From assembly GCA_022702545.1 (NCBI GenBank), contig JAHRBC010000002.1:3906001-3970000 (forward strand): a stretch of DNA of 64,000 nt. The letters are read 5' to 3'. Each line of letters starts with the position of its first letter. Positions within the stretch are counted from its first letter, which is position 1. The DNA is from Phycomyces nitens (Eukaryota; Mucoromycota; Mucoromycetes; Mucorales; Phycomycetaceae). The notes beneath the pieces were generated by a model, which saw only the letters and a program-made list of their open reading frames with translations, searched no databases and had not been told where the DNA came from. The translations under genes and the position numbers were made by a program. Shown in pieces: positions 61,067 to 64,000 of this stretch.

Positions 61067-61595
61067 ATGTCCACAGTTCAACGATTCATTCAATGCAAGC
61101 AATTTGCTGTTGTTGGTGCAAGTCCTTCTAGAGAGAAATTTGGCAACCGGATCTTGAGATGGTATTGTTGATATAATAATCATAAACATTGGCTCATCGC
61201 CATTACAATAGGTACCAATCTAATCAACTCCCGGTGATTCCTATTAATCCCGTAAGAAGCTCATTTATACATTTGACCTATTTTCACATTGCTTTTTATT
61301 AAAATGAAAATCGTAGAAAGAACGTTCTATTGAAAACTTGGTTACCCTTGCTTCGATCGATGGACTACTAGACCCTCAACATACCGGCCTGTCTATCATC
61401 ACTCCTCCAAAAGTTACTCTTGATATTCTCAAAAAGGCAAAAGCTCTTGGTATCAAAAACATCTGGATCCAGCCAGGTGCAGAGGATACTGAAGTAATCG
61501 ATTATTGCAAACAGGAAAATCTGGATGTAATCGCAGGTGGTCCTTGCCTGCTTGTCCAAGGCCCTGCTCTCTTACCTCAGCGTAGTCGTCTCTAA
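61067..61595 (+). CDS. CoA-binding Rossmann-fold protein (YccU type)
   Basis: Exons 61067-61161, 61212-61251 and 61317-61595 give 137 residues, the size of single-domain CoA-binding proteins. FAVVGASPSREKFGNRILRW is the nucleotide-binding first strand and loop. PVIPINPKERSIENL, LSIITPPKVTLDILKKAKAL and IKNIWIQPGAEDTEVIDYC follow in family order, and AGGPCLLV is the usual late motif. Relatives are the N-terminal part of succinyl-CoA synthetase alpha and bacterial YccU; the partner or reaction of the stand-alone form is unknown. Converges on ESA1. Confidence 0.92.
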
Positions 61596-61757
61596 GACAG
61601 AGGGGGGTGTGTTTTTTTTTATATAAATACAAATAAACGAAACAAAAAGGTTGTACAGATATCTTTAGTTATTTGTGGGCAAGATACATTAGTGAGTGGT
61701 GGAATTGGTTGAGTGCGTGAGTGAATAGGTGGATGTGTGAGTATATGTATAGGTTGT

Positions 61758-63552
<1,795 letters not shown>

Positions 63553-64000
63553 ATGATGGCCACTCGCTCCCTCCTCCAGACTGTCGCTCAGAGTAAGTCT
63601 CCTGGACGACTTTGGGCTTGGGAATAAATGTTGATATGATTTGCACTTTTGTCTTTATAGACCCCGTTGCCCGTTCTGCTCTCTTTAGAAACACTGCGGT
63701 CAGTTCCATGGGTGTCAGGTAGATATTCTTGTGGCTAACCAGCAACAAATTCTCATCGACACCTCCAACTTATCCGACTCAAATAGACGCTTCAATGCTT
63801 CCCCTGCCAGCAAAGAGCAGTGTGCTGCTGCCGAATCTGAAATTTTGCGTCAACAGCGCAAGGTTCGTCCCGTATCTCCTCATTTGGAGATCTACCAGCC
63901 CCAGATTACCTGGTACTTGTCTGCTCTTCACCGTATTACTGGTGCTGCAGTCGGTGGTGGTAAGAGAATGCATGATTTACCAGCCAAAGATCGGTACAAA
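63553..64000 (+). CDS. SDHC: Succinate dehydrogenase cytochrome b subunit (3' end outside window)
   Basis: Exons 63553-63592, 63661-63718 and 63787-63959, then a GTAAGA donor at 63960, so an intron runs to the window end; 90 residues are visible. An N-terminal mitochondrial presequence ([20 protein letters not shown]) precedes the signature [18 protein letters not shown] and [13 protein letters not shown]. The latter holds the quinone/heme-proximal Ser and Arg of complex II subunit C. Two adjacent ATGs (63553 and 63556) are possible starts. Divergent from ESA1. Confidence 0.93.

Overview
This is a 64-kb stretch of a eukaryotic genome. It is almost certainly a fungus, and most likely an early-diverging filamentous one (Mucoromycota type). 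Reasons: nearly every gene carries short introns (about 40-90 bp, GT...AG, a few GC...AG), intergenic DNA is AT-rich, and the gene set (retaining trehalose phosphorylase, ECM33-type GPI protein, ARP1, CDT1, CBP20, ESA1, OMA1, chromovirus-type Ty3 element) is fungal. Species cannot be fixed from the sequence alone. All gene models were joined by hand from splice sites and reading frames.

Layout. 1-15209 (+): the 3' part of a giant gene whose 5' end lies outside the window. It is built from eight complete and one partial near-identical ~1.4-kb units, each ending in a phase-1 intron at the same place, followed by a last exon ending in a degenerate HAD/haloacid-dehalogenase-like domain. 15389-19122: an FG-GAP/beta-propeller protein (-), then (+) an IMPACT-family protein and an ACOT9-type acyl-CoA thioesterase. 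19123-25394: gene-poor DNA with a nested inverted-repeat element, a MDP1-type phosphatase gene, and a wrecked Tc1/mariner transposase. 25395-28538 (+): an ECM33-like cell-wall protein and a MIT/coiled-coil protein resembling Atg38/NRBF2. 28639-31047 (-) trehalose phosphorylase, divergent from 31277-32829 (+) a SAM methyltransferase. 33421-35019 (-) ARP1, divergent from 35828-37672 (+) CDT1. 38625-40544 (-) a secreted/membrane kelch protein.

41374-47095 is a full-length, apparently intact Ty3/gypsy chromovirus on the - strand with matching 226-bp LTRs and a 5-bp target duplication. 47312-52083 holds two facing small paralogous genes separated by DNA that contains tRNA-like debris and a 555-bp hAT-like mini-element. 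52908-59542 (+): a duplicated ZNRD2/SSSCA1 zinc-domain protein, OMA1 and a large uncharacterised protein. 59711-60658 (-) CBP20; 61067-61595 (+) a CoA-binding-fold protein; 61758-63293 (-) ESA1; 63553 to the window end (+) the start of SDHC.

Functional links are housekeeping rather than operonic: chromatin/replication/RNA (ESA1, CDT1, CBP20), mitochondrion (SDHC, OMA1, thioesterase), cytoskeleton (ARP1). The part least explained by known families is the giant repeat gene.
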